From Betaproteobacteria bacterium (GTDB lineage Bacteria > Pseudomonadota > Gammaproteobacteria > Burkholderiales > SG8-41): a stretch of 59,558 bases of DNA. The first letter of the stretch is position 1. Each line of letters begins with the position of its first letter. Where the stretch lies: contig RPOR01000007.1 in NCBI GenBank assembly GCA_003820645.1, positions 1-59,558 on the forward strand, in the 5' to 3' direction. A program made the translations under genes and the position numbers. Of this stretch, positions 50,156 through 59,558 are shown one piece after another. The notes under the pieces were generated by a model. That model was not told the DNA's origin. It ran no database searches and worked only from the letters and a program-made list of their open reading frames with translations.

Positions 50156-51991
50156 ATGAACCAGCCAGCGACCAAGGCGCAAGTTGCGCCTGCCATGGAT
50201 AGTCCCTCATATGTCACGCATGCCAAGCTGAAAGCGTGGGTGGCCGAGGTGGCGCAAATGACCAAACCCGACCGCATCGTCTGGTGCGATGGTTCGCAGC
50301 AGGAATACGACCGCTTGTGCAACGAAATGGTCGCTTCCGGTACGCTGATCCGGCTCAATCAGGAAAAGCGCCCCGGCTGTTTCCTTGCCCGCTCGGACCC
50401 CGACGACGTTGCCCGCATGGAAGACCGCACCTTCGTCTGCAGCAAGAACAAGGAAGACGCCGGGCCCAACAACAACTGGGTCGCTCCCGAGGAAATGAAG
50501 GCGACCATGCGCAAGTTCTACGAGGGCTGCATGCGCGGGCGCACCATGTACGTGATCCCTTTCAGCATGGGGCCGCTGGGGTCGCCCATTGCACATATCG
50601 GTGTCGAACTGACCGACTCGCCCTACGTGGTGGTCAGCATGCGCATCATGACCCGCATCGGCCGCAAGGTGCTCGACGTGCTCAAGGACGGCACCTTTGT
50701 GCCATGCCTGCACTCGGTCGGCATGCCGCTCGGCCCCGGCCAGAAAGACATTCCGTGGCCGAGCAACAAGGAACACAAGTTCATCACCCATTTCCCCGAA
50801 GAAAGGCTGGTCTGGTCGTTCGGCAGCGGCTACGGCGGCAATGCGCTGCTTGGGAAGAAGTGCTTCGCGCTGCGCATCGCCTCGATCATGGCGAAAGAAC
50901 AGGGCTGGCTCGCTGAACACATGCTGATCCTCGGCATCCAGCCCCCGGTCGGCAAGAAACACTACATCGCGGCGGCCTTTCCCAGCGCCTGCGGCAAGAC
51001 CAATCTCGCGATGCTGATCCCGCCCAAGGCGCTGGAAGGCTGGAAAGTCACCACCATCGGCGAAGACATTGCCTGGATCAAGCCCGGCGCCGACGGCCGG
51101 CTGTATGCGATCAACCCGGAATCCGGTGCCTTTGGCGTCGCGCCCGGCACTTCCGAGGAAACCAATGCCAATTGCCTGGCGGCACTGAAAAGCAACACCA
51201 TTTTTACCAACGTCGCGATGACCGACGATGGCGACGTGTGGTGGGAGGGGCTCAGTAAGGAGCCGCCCCAGCACCTGATCGACTGGACCGGGCAGTCGTG
51301 GACGCCGGACAGCGGTCGCCTCGCGGCGCATCCGAATTCGCGTTTTACGGTCCACGCTTCGCAGATTCCGTCGATGGACCCGGACTGGGAGGACCCCGCC
51401 GGGGTGCCGATCAGCGCTTTCCTGTTTGGCGGCCGTCGGACGACTACCGTGCCGCTGGTCGCCGAAGCCAAGGACTGGCAGCACGGCGTATACCTGGCTG
51501 CGACCATGGCCTCGGAAACGACTGCAGCCATCGTCGGCAAAGTCGGCGTGGTGCGCCGCGATCCGTTCGCGATGCTGCCGTTCTGCGGCTACCACTTCGG
51601 GGATTACTTCAAGCACTGGCTGAATGTCGGCACCCGCATCAAGCAGGCGCCGAAAATTTTTGCCGTCAACTGGTTCCGTCGCGATACCAACGGCAAGTTC
51701 ATGTGGCCGGGTTTCGGTGACAACATGCGGGTGCTGAAATGGGTCGTCGAGCGTTGCGAAGGCAAGTCCGGTGCCACCGAAACCCCGATCGGCCATATGC
51801 CGCGTTACGAAGACATGGAATGGGCTGGCATGAACGGCTTTACCCGCGAAGCCTTCGACGAACTGACGCACGTCGACCACGATGCCTGGCGTGCCGAATA
51901 CAGGGATCATGAAGAACTGTTCGGCAAACTCAAGTCGCGCCTGCCCGTGGAAATGCATGCACAGCGGCAGGCACTGGAGAAAACGCTATAA
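50156..51991 (+). CDS. pckG: Phosphoenolpyruvate carboxykinase (GTP)
   Basis: [16 protein letters not shown]-loop-type motif, [61 protein letters not shown]. Confidence 0.97.
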   Translation: MNQPATKAQVAPAMDSPSYVTHAKLKAWVAEVAQMTKPDRIVWCDGSQQEYDRLCNEMVASGTLIRLNQEKRPGCFLARSDPDDVARMEDRTFVCSKNKEDAGPNNNWVAPEEMKATMRKFYEGCMRGRTMYVIPFSMGPLGSPIAHIGVELTDSPYVVVSMRIMTRIGRKVLDVLKDGTFVPCLHSVGMPLGPGQKDIPWPSNKEHKFITHFPEERLVWSFGSGYGGNALLGKKCFALRIASIMAKEQGWLAEHMLILGIQPPVGKKHYIAAAFPSACGKTNLAMLIPPKALEGWKVTTIGEDIAWIKPGADGRLYAINPESGAFGVAPGTSEETNANCLAALKSNTIFTNVAMTDDGDVWWEGLSKEPPQHLIDWTGQSWTPDSGRLAAHPNSRFTVHASQIPSMDPDWEDPAGVPISAFLFGGRRTTTVPLVAEAKDWQHGVYLAATMASETTAAIVGKVGVVRRDPFAMLPFCGYHFGDYFKHWLNVGTRIKQAPKIFAVNWFRRDTNGKFMWPGFGDNMRVLKWVVERCEGKSGATETPIGHMPRYEDMEWAGMNGFTREAFDELTHVDHDAWRAEYRDHEELFGKLKSRLPVEMHAQRQALEKTL

Positions 51992-52019
51992 GCCGCCCGC
52001 TTGCAGATCCGGCTGCAAC

Positions 52020-52060
52020 AACGGCGACGGCGCTGATGCGCTGTCGCCGTTTTATTTTTT
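52020..52060 (+). terminator. Intrinsic terminator after pckG
   Basis: AACGGCGAC...GTCGCCGTTTTATTTTTT. Confidence 0.85.
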
Positions 52061-52077
52061 ACTAAGGAGAAATGCCC

Positions 52078-52248
52078 ATGGCACAACCGAACTACGGGTT
52101 TGCAAAACGGCAACGGGAACTTGCCAAGAAGCAGAAGAAGGAAGAAAAGCGCCGGCGCAAGGAAGCCGAGAATGCGCCGCCAGGCGGAGATGGTGCGCCT
52201 GACCAGCCGGCTGCCGACCAGCAACAGAACGACGTGCCGCAACAATGA
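52078..52248 (+). CDS. Small highly charged conserved-looking protein (56 aa), absent from the supplied ORF track
   Basis: MAQPNYGFAKRQRELAKKQKKEEKRRRKEAENAPPGGDGAPDQPAADQQQNDVPQQ; RBS AAGGAG at 52064. Confidence 0.8.
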   Translation: MAQPNYGFAKRQRELAKKQKKEEKRRRKEAENAPPGGDGAPDQPAADQQQNDVPQQ

Positions 52249-52372
52249 TGCAGGGTACGCCGCCGGGGATTGAGACACGGGGGCGCCGCTGGCGTCCTTT
52301 GTTTTTGGGACATCACCTTACCCCTGTGATGCTGCGCACTGCATTGGTCGATATCGAACCCGGGACCTACCC

Positions 52373-52714
52373 ATGCCTGCCTGGCTGATACCCGCGCTCA
52401 AGGCCGTTCTGCCGCATGTCGCAACCATTATTTCGACGGCGACGCCGGTGTTTACCAAAAAAAAGGATGATGCCGCTGCCAGTCAGAGTTTGTTGCTGCA
52501 GCAGCAGATCACGGAGCTGCAGGGGGCGGCATCCCAGAACGCGGCACATATCCGGAAACTGGCAGAGCAACTGCAGGAGACTGTCGCCGCGCTGGAACAG
52601 GCAGCGACTCTTGCCGACACCCGGCTGCGCCGCGCTTACCTGCTCTGTGTCGTTGCGACAGCCCTGTCCGCCGTCTCACTGGGGCTGGCGCTGTTCGTTA
52701 TTTTCGCGCCGTGA
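52373..52714 (+). CDS. Hypothetical coiled-coil protein with C-terminal TM helix
   Basis: Q/A-rich heptad region SLLLQQQITELQGAASQNAAHIRKLAEQLQETVAALEQAA then YLLCVVATALSAVSLGLALFVIFAP. Confidence 0.7.
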   Translation: MPAWLIPALKAVLPHVATIISTATPVFTKKKDDAAASQSLLLQQQITELQGAASQNAAHIRKLAEQLQETVAALEQAATLADTRLRRAYLLCVVATALSAVSLGLALFVIFAP

Positions 52715-52837
52715 GTCGGCCGGATCGACCACGCTGCTTGCCGGGAAAACGGCACGCTGTCTTGGCCGCTTGCGTTGCACCGTCCGGTCGGCAAGGCGGC
52801 AGGCGCCGTTAACGGAACGCGGCGGAGGTGACCGCGC

Positions 52838-54268
52838 TCAGCCCTTGATGCAGACCAGCGGCAGCAGGCGGACGACCTTGCCGGCGAGCCCGGCGTGGTC
52901 GGCGGCATCGACCACCGCGCTGACGTCCTTGTAGGCGAGCGGCGCTTCCTCCGCGACGCCGCGCGAGCTCGGGCTGCGGATCAGGATGCCGCGCGCCGCT
53001 AGGTCGTCGATCAGCGCGCGGCCGCGCCAGCGGCGCGTCGCTTCGTGGCGGCTCATCGCGCGTCCCGCGCCATGGCAGGCGGAGCCGAAAGCGCGTTCCT
53101 CTGTGCCCGCGGCACCGGCGAGCACATACGAAGCCGTGCCCATGCTGCCGCCGATCAGCACCGGCTGTCCGATCTTGGCGTACTCCGGCGGCAACTCGGC
53201 GTGGCCCGGCCCGAAGGCGCGCGTCGCGCCCTTGCGATGCACGAACAGCCGGCGCCTGCGGCCCTCGACCATGTGCGTCTCTTCCTTGCAGGTGTTGTGC
53301 GAGACGTCATAGAGCAGCGACAACTGCACGCCGGGAAACACTTCGGCAAAAGCCTGCCGCGCGAGGTGGGTGAGGATCTGCCGGTTGGCCAGTGCACAAT
53401 TGATGCCCGCGCGCATGGCACCGAGATAGCGCTGCCCAAGCGCCGACTGCAGCGGCGCGCAGGCGAGTTCGCGGTCGGGCAGGGTGATGCCCGCCGCCGG
53501 CGCCGCCACCACCATCTCGCGCAGGTAGTCGGTGCCGATCTGGTGACCCAGGCCGCGCGAGCCGCAATGGATGCTGACCACCACGTCGCCGGCGGCGAGG
53601 CCGTAGGCGCGGGCGGCGGGCTCGTCGAAGATTTCGCTGACTACCTGCACCTCGAGATAGTGGTTGCCCGAGCCCAGCGTGCCCATTTCGTCGCGCTGGC
53701 GCTGCTTCGCCTGCTCGGATACGGCCGCAGGGTCGGCACCGGCAGCGCAGCCGTGTTCCTCGATACGCGCGAGGTCGGCTTCGGTGCCGTAACCCTGCTG
53801 CACGGCCCAGCGCGCGCCGCCCTTCAGCATCGCCGCCATCCCGGCCGCGCTGAGACGGATTGCGCCGGTGCTGCCGAGGCCGGCGGGAATGCGCGCATAG
53901 AGCACGTCGGCCAGCCGCGCCTTGTGTGCTTCGAGGTCAGCGACGCCGAGGCCGGTATGCAGCGTGCGCACGCCGCAGGAGATGTCGAAGCCGACGCCGC
54001 CGGCCGACACCACGCCGCCATCTTCGGCTGCAAAGGCGGCGACGCCGCCGATCGGAAAGCCGTAACCCCAGTGCGCGTCGGGCATCGCATACGACGCGGC
54101 GACGATCCCCGGCAGGCTGGCGACGTTGGTCACCTGCTCGCGCACCTTGTCGTCCATGTCTGCGACCAGCTCGCGCGTGGCGAAGATCACGCCCGGCACG
54201 CGCATGCGACCCGTGGCGGGCAGCAGCCATTCGCAGGGGCCGCGCTGTTGCAGTCTGGAGAGATCCAT
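52838..54268 (-). CDS. rtcB: RtcB-family RNA ligase
   Basis: MPDAHWGYGFPIGGVAAF, GGVGFDISCGVRTL, LGSGNHYLEVQVV, SIHCGSRGLGHQ, DVSHNTCKEE...CHGAGRAMSR. Confidence 0.96.
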   Translation of the reverse strand: MDLSRLQQRGPCEWLLPATGRMRVPGVIFATRELVADMDDKVREQVTNVASLPGIVAASYAMPDAHWGYGFPIGGVAAFAAEDGGVVSAGGVGFDISCGVRTLHTGLGVADLEAHKARLADVLYARIPAGLGSTGAIRLSAAGMAAMLKGGARWAVQQGYGTEADLARIEEHGCAAGADPAAVSEQAKQRQRDEMGTLGSGNHYLEVQVVSEIFDEPAARAYGLAAGDVVVSIHCGSRGLGHQIGTDYLREMVVAAPAAGITLPDRELACAPLQSALGQRYLGAMRAGINCALANRQILTHLARQAFAEVFPGVQLSLLYDVSHNTCKEETHMVEGRRRRLFVHRKGATRAFGPGHAELPPEYAKIGQPVLIGGSMGTASYVLAGAAGTEERAFGSACHGAGRAMSRHEATRRWRGRALIDDLAARGILIRSPSSRGVAEEAPLAYKDVSAVVDAADHAGLAGKVVRLLPLVCIKG

Positions 54269-54313
54269 AATGGAAATTTTACGCAGCGATCGCAGGCCGG
54301 TTACTGATTCAGC

Positions 54314-54727
54314 TCAAACATCGACGACGCATTGTGCGATCCACAGGCCGTCCGGTCGCCGCTGCACCGCCAGTTCGCAGAATGAGGCGCCTTTGACTTC
54401 CGCCGCTGGCCGGTGGCGCACGACATCCACCGGCTCCCCCCAAGCCACGGCCTGCAGCCGGTGGCTTTCGATGCTTACGTCAAAGCGCGAAAACAGCATG
54501 TGGTGCGTTGCCATTTCATAGACCAGCGCGTTCAGCCAGTCCACCAGCAATATATCGTAGTCGGGCGCCGCGCACTCGATCCGGACCGCTTCGCGCGCCA
54601 TGACCTGCGCCGGATCGCAGATCGCGGCTGTCATTGCCGTCGCCGCACCGGCAAAGGCCTCGGCGAGCGTGGCACCGCTGCCGCGCACGCCGATATCGGC
54701 CTCGTGGGCGAAGGTTTCCCACTTCAT
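54314..54727 (-). CDS. Archease (RtcB activator)
   Basis: MKWETFAHEADIGVRGSGATLAEAFAGAATAMTAAI...DYDILLVDWLNALVYEMATHHMLFSRFDV; adjacent to rtcB. Confidence 0.93.
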   Translation of the reverse strand: MKWETFAHEADIGVRGSGATLAEAFAGAATAMTAAICDPAQVMAREAVRIECAAPDYDILLVDWLNALVYEMATHHMLFSRFDVSIESHRLQAVAWGEPVDVVRHRPAAEVKGASFCELAVQRRPDGLWIAQCVVDV

Positions 54728-56451
54728 CGCTTCGGCTTCGCCAGCAGGCGCCGCAACTCGGGCAGCGGCCGCGTGTTGAGCACGTCGGTAGCGGCGAGCC
54801 AGCCGCGCCGTGCCTGGCCGATGCCAAAGCGCAAGTTGGCATAGTCATCGCGGCTGTGGGCATCGGAGTTGATCGCGACCAGCACGCCTTCCTCTTTCGC
54901 CATCAGGCAGTGGGTGTCCAGCAGGTCCAGCCGCTCGGGGTGGGCGTTGAGTTCGAGGTAACAGCCGCGGCTCTTGGCGTGGCGGACGATGCGCAGCATG
55001 TCCGCGTCGTAGGGTTCGCGGCTCTCGATCAGGCGGCCCGTCGGGTGGGCCAGCAGGGTGAAGCAGGGGTGGTCCATCGCGCGCAGGATGCGCGCGGTCT
55101 GCTTGGCGCGGGGCAGGTCGAAGCGGCTGTGCACCGCACCGATGACCAGGTCGAGGCGGGCGAGCGCAGCGTCGGGCAGGTCGAGGCTGCCGTCTTCGAG
55201 GATGTCGACTTCGATGCCTTTCAGCACGACGAAGCCCGACAGCGTGGCATTGAGCACGTCGATGGCGTCGCACTGTTCGGCGAGCCGGCGGGGGTCGAGG
55301 CCATGGGTCATCGCCATGCGCCGCGAGTGCTCGGTGATCGCGATGTAGGACAGCCCCAGCGCCTGTGCGGCGAGCGCCATGTCCCGCAGGCTGTCGTGGC
55401 CGTCGGTGGCCCTGGTATGGACATGCAGGTCGCCGCGCAGGTCGGCGAGCTCGACCAGTTGCGGCAGGCGGTGCGCGCGCGCCGCTGCGATCTCGCCGCG
55501 GTCCTCGCGCAGTTCGGGGGCGATCCACGGCAGGCCGAGGGCACGGTAGACCGACGCTTCGCTGTCGCCGGCGATGCGCTGCCGACCGCGGAACACGCCG
55601 TATTCGTTGAGCTTGAGGCCGCGATCCTGGGCAAGGCGGCGGATCGCGATGTTGTGGGCCTTGGAGCCGGTGAAATAGCACAGCGCCGCGCCGTACGCGG
55701 CCGGCTCGACGACGCGCAGGTCGACCTGCAGGCCGCTCTTCAGCACCACGCTGCCACGCACCGGGCCGTGCGACAGCACCTCAGCGACCTCGTCGTAACC
55801 GACGAAGCGCGTCATGACATCGCTGTCGGCGTCGGCGACGACCAGGATGTCGAGGTCACCGACCGTCTCACGGCAGCGCCGGTAACTGCCGGCTATTTCG
55901 ACGCGTTCCACGCCGCGCGCACCCACGAGCCAGGCGACCAGCGAGTCGCCATACTGCGCGGCGGTGGCAAGCTTGACGCGGCGCGCCTTCGACAGGTGGG
56001 CTTCCACGGCCTGCAGGATGTTGGCCTCTGTCTTGGTGCCGAAGCCGGGCAGGGCGCGGATGCGTCCATCGCGCGCGGCGCGCGCCACCTGCTCCAGCGT
56101 CTGGACGTCGAGATCGTGCCACAGCATGCGCACGCGCTTGGGACCCAGCCCCGGTACGTGCAGCAGTTCGGTGATCGCCGGCGGCAGTGCGGCGTGCAGT
56201 TTCTCCAGCATGTTGCACTTGCCGGTGTCGACGATCTCGCGCATCTTGCCTGCCAGATCGTCGCCGATGCCCGGCAGCTCGGTCAGGTCCTCGCCGCGCT
56301 CGATCATCGCGCGCACCTCGCGCCGCAGTTCGCCGACGATGCGCGCGGCATTGCGGTAGGCACGGATGCGGAAGGGATTGGCCTGCTCGATTTCCAGCAG
56401 CTCGGCGATCTCGGTGAAGATCGCCGCAATGTCGGCGTTGTGGATGGGCAT
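54724..56451 (-). CDS. polX: PolX-type DNA polymerase/3'-5' exonuclease (NTase + PHP)
   Basis: MPIHNADIAAIFTEIAELLEIEQANPFRIRAYRNAARIV; ELPGIGDDLAGKMREIVDTG; GSYRRCRETVGDLDILVV; PHP: DLHVHTRATDGHDSL...ITEHSRRM. Confidence 0.95.
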   Translation of the reverse strand: MPIHNADIAAIFTEIAELLEIEQANPFRIRAYRNAARIVGELRREVRAMIERGEDLTELPGIGDDLAGKMREIVDTGKCNMLEKLHAALPPAITELLHVPGLGPKRVRMLWHDLDVQTLEQVARAARDGRIRALPGFGTKTEANILQAVEAHLSKARRVKLATAAQYGDSLVAWLVGARGVERVEIAGSYRRCRETVGDLDILVVADADSDVMTRFVGYDEVAEVLSHGPVRGSVVLKSGLQVDLRVVEPAAYGAALCYFTGSKAHNIAIRRLAQDRGLKLNEYGVFRGRQRIAGDSEASVYRALGLPWIAPELREDRGEIAAARAHRLPQLVELADLRGDLHVHTRATDGHDSLRDMALAAQALGLSYIAITEHSRRMAMTHGLDPRRLAEQCDAIDVLNATLSGFVVLKGIEVDILEDGSLDLPDAALARLDLVIGAVHSRFDLPRAKQTARILRAMDHPCFTLLAHPTGRLIESREPYDADMLRIVRHAKSRGCYLELNAHPERLDLLDTHCLMAKEEGVLVAINSDAHSRDDYANLRFGIGQARRGWLAATDVLNTRPLPELRRLLAKPKR

Positions 56452-56728
56452 GTCAGCCCTGCCGCGGATCCGTCGGCATACGCATCTGGCAGCGCGCGGC
56501 AGCGTCGCCGGATGCTGCAGGTGCGGATCTGGATTCAGGTGTCATGATCGGTCGCCGGTATTCCGGGCAAAAAGGGTGGCCCTGCATTCTGGGGTGGGTC
56601 GCCTGATCTTGACGCTACGTCGCTTACCGGGGAACGTGAACCGCAAAGCAGCCAGTGGCGGTGGTCCTTTGCCAGCGCGCTTTGTTCGCGGGCGCGGCTG
56701 CCCAATGGTGGCGATGCTGGAGATATCC

Positions 56729-57055
56729 CTACCGATCAGCATGGGGCGTTTGCGCGCGCAGTTCGCGTAACTGCGTTTCCAGTTCCTGTATCCGCTCCAG
56801 CAGTGTAACCATCAGCGCCACTCCATACGGCTCGAGGTCGAAACTGATGCGGAGACGACAGGCCGTGCGGACGGTCAGCAGGCACTTTCCGCTGAACACC
56901 CACGGTGACGATTCCGGATCGATGGGCGTGACGGCGCCGTAATCGACGAGTTCGCGCAGTTCGGCTTCCGACAGGCCGGAGAGCTCCGCCAGTTCTGCCA
57001 ATGAGAACGCATGGTCCTCGGTCAGCCATTCCGGTTCAACATGTTCAGGGAGCAT
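56729..57055 (-). CDS. cbpM: CbpM-like chaperone modulator
   Basis: [37 protein letters not shown]; directly downstream of cbpA. Confidence 0.85.
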   Translation of the reverse strand: MLPEHVEPEWLTEDHAFSLAELAELSGLSEAELRELVDYGAVTPIDPESSPWVFSGKCLLTVRTACRLRISFDLEPYGVALMVTLLERIQELETQLRELRAQTPHADR

Positions 57056-57989
57056 GGTTCATCTCCTGTTGCAGGCGTGCGCGCGGATTGAAGGTCGATT
57101 CTTTCGCGAGTTGTTCAAACAACCCGCGCTCGACATCGGTGGCGGTGGCGGGCACCACAATCTGCGCAATGGCAAAAAGGTCGCCTTCCTTGCCATGGGG
57201 CCTGGGCAGGCCGCGCCCGGACAGCCGCAACTGCTGGCCGGCCTGGGTATGCGGCGGCACTTTCAGGCGCACCGTTCCACCCAGCGTGGGCACGTCGATG
57301 GTCGCGCCCAGCACCGCTTCCCACGGCGCCAGCGGCAGATCGAGATACAGGTCATGACCGCTCACCCGAAACACCGTATGTGGCTGCAGTTTGACCTGCA
57401 GGTACAGATCACCATCGCGCCCGCCGTTGAAGCCTTTGCCACCACGCCCGGCGAGGCGCAGGCGCTGCCCGTCGGTGGCGCCTTTGGGGATGCGCACCTT
57501 GAAACTGCGTGGCACTCGATGCAATTGCCCCTGTGCATCGCGTTCCGGCACGGTCAGATTCAGCTCGACTTCAGTGCCGCTATAGGCCTGCTCCAGCGAG
57601 ATTTGCGCTGTGACTTCGTAATCCTGTCCGGGCATGCGGATCGCTCCGCCGCCCGGTTGCCGACCTCCGGAGAAGCCTGCGAACAGATCCGCCAAGTCGG
57701 CATCGTCAAAGGCGAACTGAGAATCGCCATGCTGCGGACCCCAGCCCGGCGGCGGCTGGAAATCCTGCCCCGGCTGGTGACGACCGAGCTGGTCATAGGC
57801 GGCGCGCTTTTCCGGATTCTTCAGGGTCTCGTACGCCTCCGCAAGCGCCTTGAATTTTTCCTCGCCTTCCGGATCCTTGGACACGTCCGGATGGTATTTA
57901 TGAGCGAGTTTGCGGTAAGCCTTCTTGATATCCTCGGCGCTGGCACCGCGGTCCACACCGAGGATGTCGTAGTAGTCCTTGTATTTCAT
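57045..57989 (-). CDS. cbpA: DnaJ-like co-chaperone CbpA
   Basis: [48 protein letters not shown]-terminal DnaJ domains, no zinc finger. Confidence 0.93.
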   Translation of the reverse strand: MKYKDYYDILGVDRGASAEDIKKAYRKLAHKYHPDVSKDPEGEEKFKALAEAYETLKNPEKRAAYDQLGRHQPGQDFQPPPGWGPQHGDSQFAFDDADLADLFAGFSGGRQPGGGAIRMPGQDYEVTAQISLEQAYSGTEVELNLTVPERDAQGQLHRVPRSFKVRIPKGATDGQRLRLAGRGGKGFNGGRDGDLYLQVKLQPHTVFRVSGHDLYLDLPLAPWEAVLGATIDVPTLGGTVRLKVPPHTQAGQQLRLSGRGLPRPHGKEGDLFAIAQIVVPATATDVERGLFEQLAKESTFNPRARLQQEMNHAP

Positions 57990-58236
57990 CGACCTATTCC
58001 GGAAAGAGGGTAAGACAGGGTAAGACGAAAATTCGTTGAGAACCCGGATTCATGCAGTCACTTAACAGTCTACACGCATCGCACCGGGCGTTGATTCGCA
58101 ATCATGTGGCAATGGACGGCATTGTCCTGCGGCGCATGACGAAAGAATCTACGATTATCGACTATCATGCAGTCCTGACACCACTGCGCCATCCGGGCAC
58201 GTCTCATCGGCTTACGCTGGATGCTAAACCCCGTTC

Positions 58237-59475
58237 ATGTTCGATATCGCTGCCATTTGCCTGGTCATCACCGCGCTGCTGGCCTATGTTAACCACCGCT
58301 TTGTGGGCATGCCCACCACCATTGGCGTGATGGCTGCGGCACTGCTTTTTTCGCTGATGCTGGTCGGCCTGGATGCTCTGGGCCTTGCGTATGGCCTGCG
58401 CCAGTATGAGGAATCGCTGCTGCGTTCAATTGACTTTTCAGATGTCCTCATGCAGGGCATGCTGTCCTATCTGCTGTTTGCCGGTGCCTTGCATGTCGAT
58501 CTGAGCGAACTCAAAGCCTATCGGTGGCTGGTTGGCGGGCTGGCTGTGTGCGGGACGCTGTTGGCGACCGTTGTGGTCGCATATGGCATGTGGTTTGCGC
58601 TGCCGCTGGTGGGCCTGCATTTGCCGTTCATGTACTGCCTGTTGTTCGGTGCGCTGATCGCGCCCACCGATCCGATTGCAGTGATGGACATGCTCAAATC
58701 CGCCAAAGCGCCAAAAGAGCTCGAGATGGTTATTGCAGGGGAATCGCTGTTCAACGACGGCGTGGGCGTGGTGATTTTCTCGTTGCTGCTGGGCATGCTT
58801 ACCAGCGGCGTGGCGCCGACGCTGGAGCAGGGCGTCGATCGGCTGCTGCACGAAGCGGGCGGCGGGCTGCTGTTCGGGCTGCTACTGGGCTATTTGACGT
58901 TCCGCCTGCTGAAGAGCGTGGACAACTACCAAGTAGAAGTACTGCTGACGCTCGCTGCCGTCACTGGCGGCTACGCCCTGGCCAGCACGCTGCACTTATC
59001 CGGACCGCTGGCGATGGTGGTCGCGGGCCTGATCATTGGCAACCACGGCCGTGCGCTTGCCATGTCCGATACGACAAGGCGCAATCTGGACCTGTTCTGG
59101 CAATTAATCGACGAGATTTTGAACGCGATGCTGTTCGTGCTGATCGGTATGGAGGTGCTGCTGGTGGCGTTCTCGGTCAACGAACTGGTTGCTGCAAGCG
59201 TCGCTGTCGTGGTGACGCTGGTGGCACGCGTGCTCACGGTCGGCATGCCGGTGAAAGCACTTCATAAAGCCTTCAATTTGCCGAAAGGTTCATGGAAAGT
59301 ATTAACTTGGGGTGGTCTGCGTGGTGGCATTTCCGTCGCATTGGCGCTGTCACTGCCGGCTGGACCCGAGCGCGACACCGTGGTGGCGCTGACCTATGTC
59401 GTGGTGGTGTTCTCGATCCTGGTGCAGGGACTTTCCATGGGGCAGGTCACGCGCAGGGCGGTCGCATCGCGTTGA
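58237..59475 (+). CDS. CPA1-family Na+/H+ antiporter (NhaP-like)
   Basis: GALIAPTDPIAVMDMLKSAKAPKELEMVIAGESLFNDGVGVVIFSLLLG; TWGGLRGGISVALALSLP. Confidence 0.92.
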   Translation: MFDIAAICLVITALLAYVNHRFVGMPTTIGVMAAALLFSLMLVGLDALGLAYGLRQYEESLLRSIDFSDVLMQGMLSYLLFAGALHVDLSELKAYRWLVGGLAVCGTLLATVVVAYGMWFALPLVGLHLPFMYCLLFGALIAPTDPIAVMDMLKSAKAPKELEMVIAGESLFNDGVGVVIFSLLLGMLTSGVAPTLEQGVDRLLHEAGGGLLFGLLLGYLTFRLLKSVDNYQVEVLLTLAAVTGGYALASTLHLSGPLAMVVAGLIIGNHGRALAMSDTTRRNLDLFWQLIDEILNAMLFVLIGMEVLLVAFSVNELVAASVAVVVTLVARVLTVGMPVKALHKAFNLPKGSWKVLTWGGLRGGISVALALSLPAGPERDTVVALTYVVVVFSILVQGLSMGQVTRRAVASR

Positions 59476-59529
59476 ACCCTGGCCACTGGCGGGTATCATA
59501 GGATCGTCGGTATCGAGAAGGAGGAGCCC

Positions 59530-59558
59530 ATGCATCGATTCATCTGGTGGCTGATCAT
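59530..59558 (+). CDS. Start of a further gene (partial, truncated by window end)
   Basis: GAAGGAGGAGCCC-ATG; MHRFIWWLI..., hydrophobic start. Confidence 0.4.

Noticed and set aside
50207-51958. 583-aa antisense ORF nearly covering pckG
   Set aside because: Shadow ORF produced by GC-biased third positions of a clearly coding gene; no recognisable domain, H/R/G-rich composition.
54634-56547. 637-aa plus-strand ORF opposite polX/archease
   Set aside because: Antisense to two genes with strong family motifs; low-complexity V/G/Q-rich product.

Overview
This GC-rich window looks like a betaproteobacterial (Burkholderiales-like) chromosome segment. It carries mostly housekeeping genes; I saw no prophage, IS element, rRNA or CRISPR. 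Main blocks: an FtsX/LolD-type ABC exporter; three orphan Bug/TctC-type solute-binding proteins; a TauD dioxygenase / PIN / thioesterase group; a multi-rhodanese protein with a TauE-like permease; an RhlE-like helicase; rnm-yciO-trpS; a lexA-imuA-imuB-dnaE2 SOS mutagenesis operon; rimP-nusA-infB-rbfA-truB-rpsO-pnp; dksA; tRNA-Arg(TCT) and tRNA-His(GTG); smpB / ratA / rnfH; guaB-guaA; rdgC; tadA; a class II aldolase-mtnA pair; ygfZ/ygfX-like genes; two MFS transporters; pckG; a polX-archease-rtcB operon; cbpA-cbpM; and a CPA1 antiporter. Most interesting observations: (i) a recurrent AT-rich motif, mostly intergenic, matching the IHF consensus WATCAANNNNTTR at many gene starts; (ii) an apparently leaderless lexA whose SOS box overlaps the -10 element and sits 2 nt from the ATG; (iii) a nested hairpin/attenuator in the rimP-nusA leader; (iv) translational coupling of polX to an archease-rtcB RNA-repair pair; (v) an aldolase-mtnA pair suggestive of a DHAP-shunt-like methylthioribose route; (vi) a small basic ORF behind the pckG terminator that the ORF track misses; (vii) a frameshifted membrane-protein gene. 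All calls come from reading the sequence; no database search was run.
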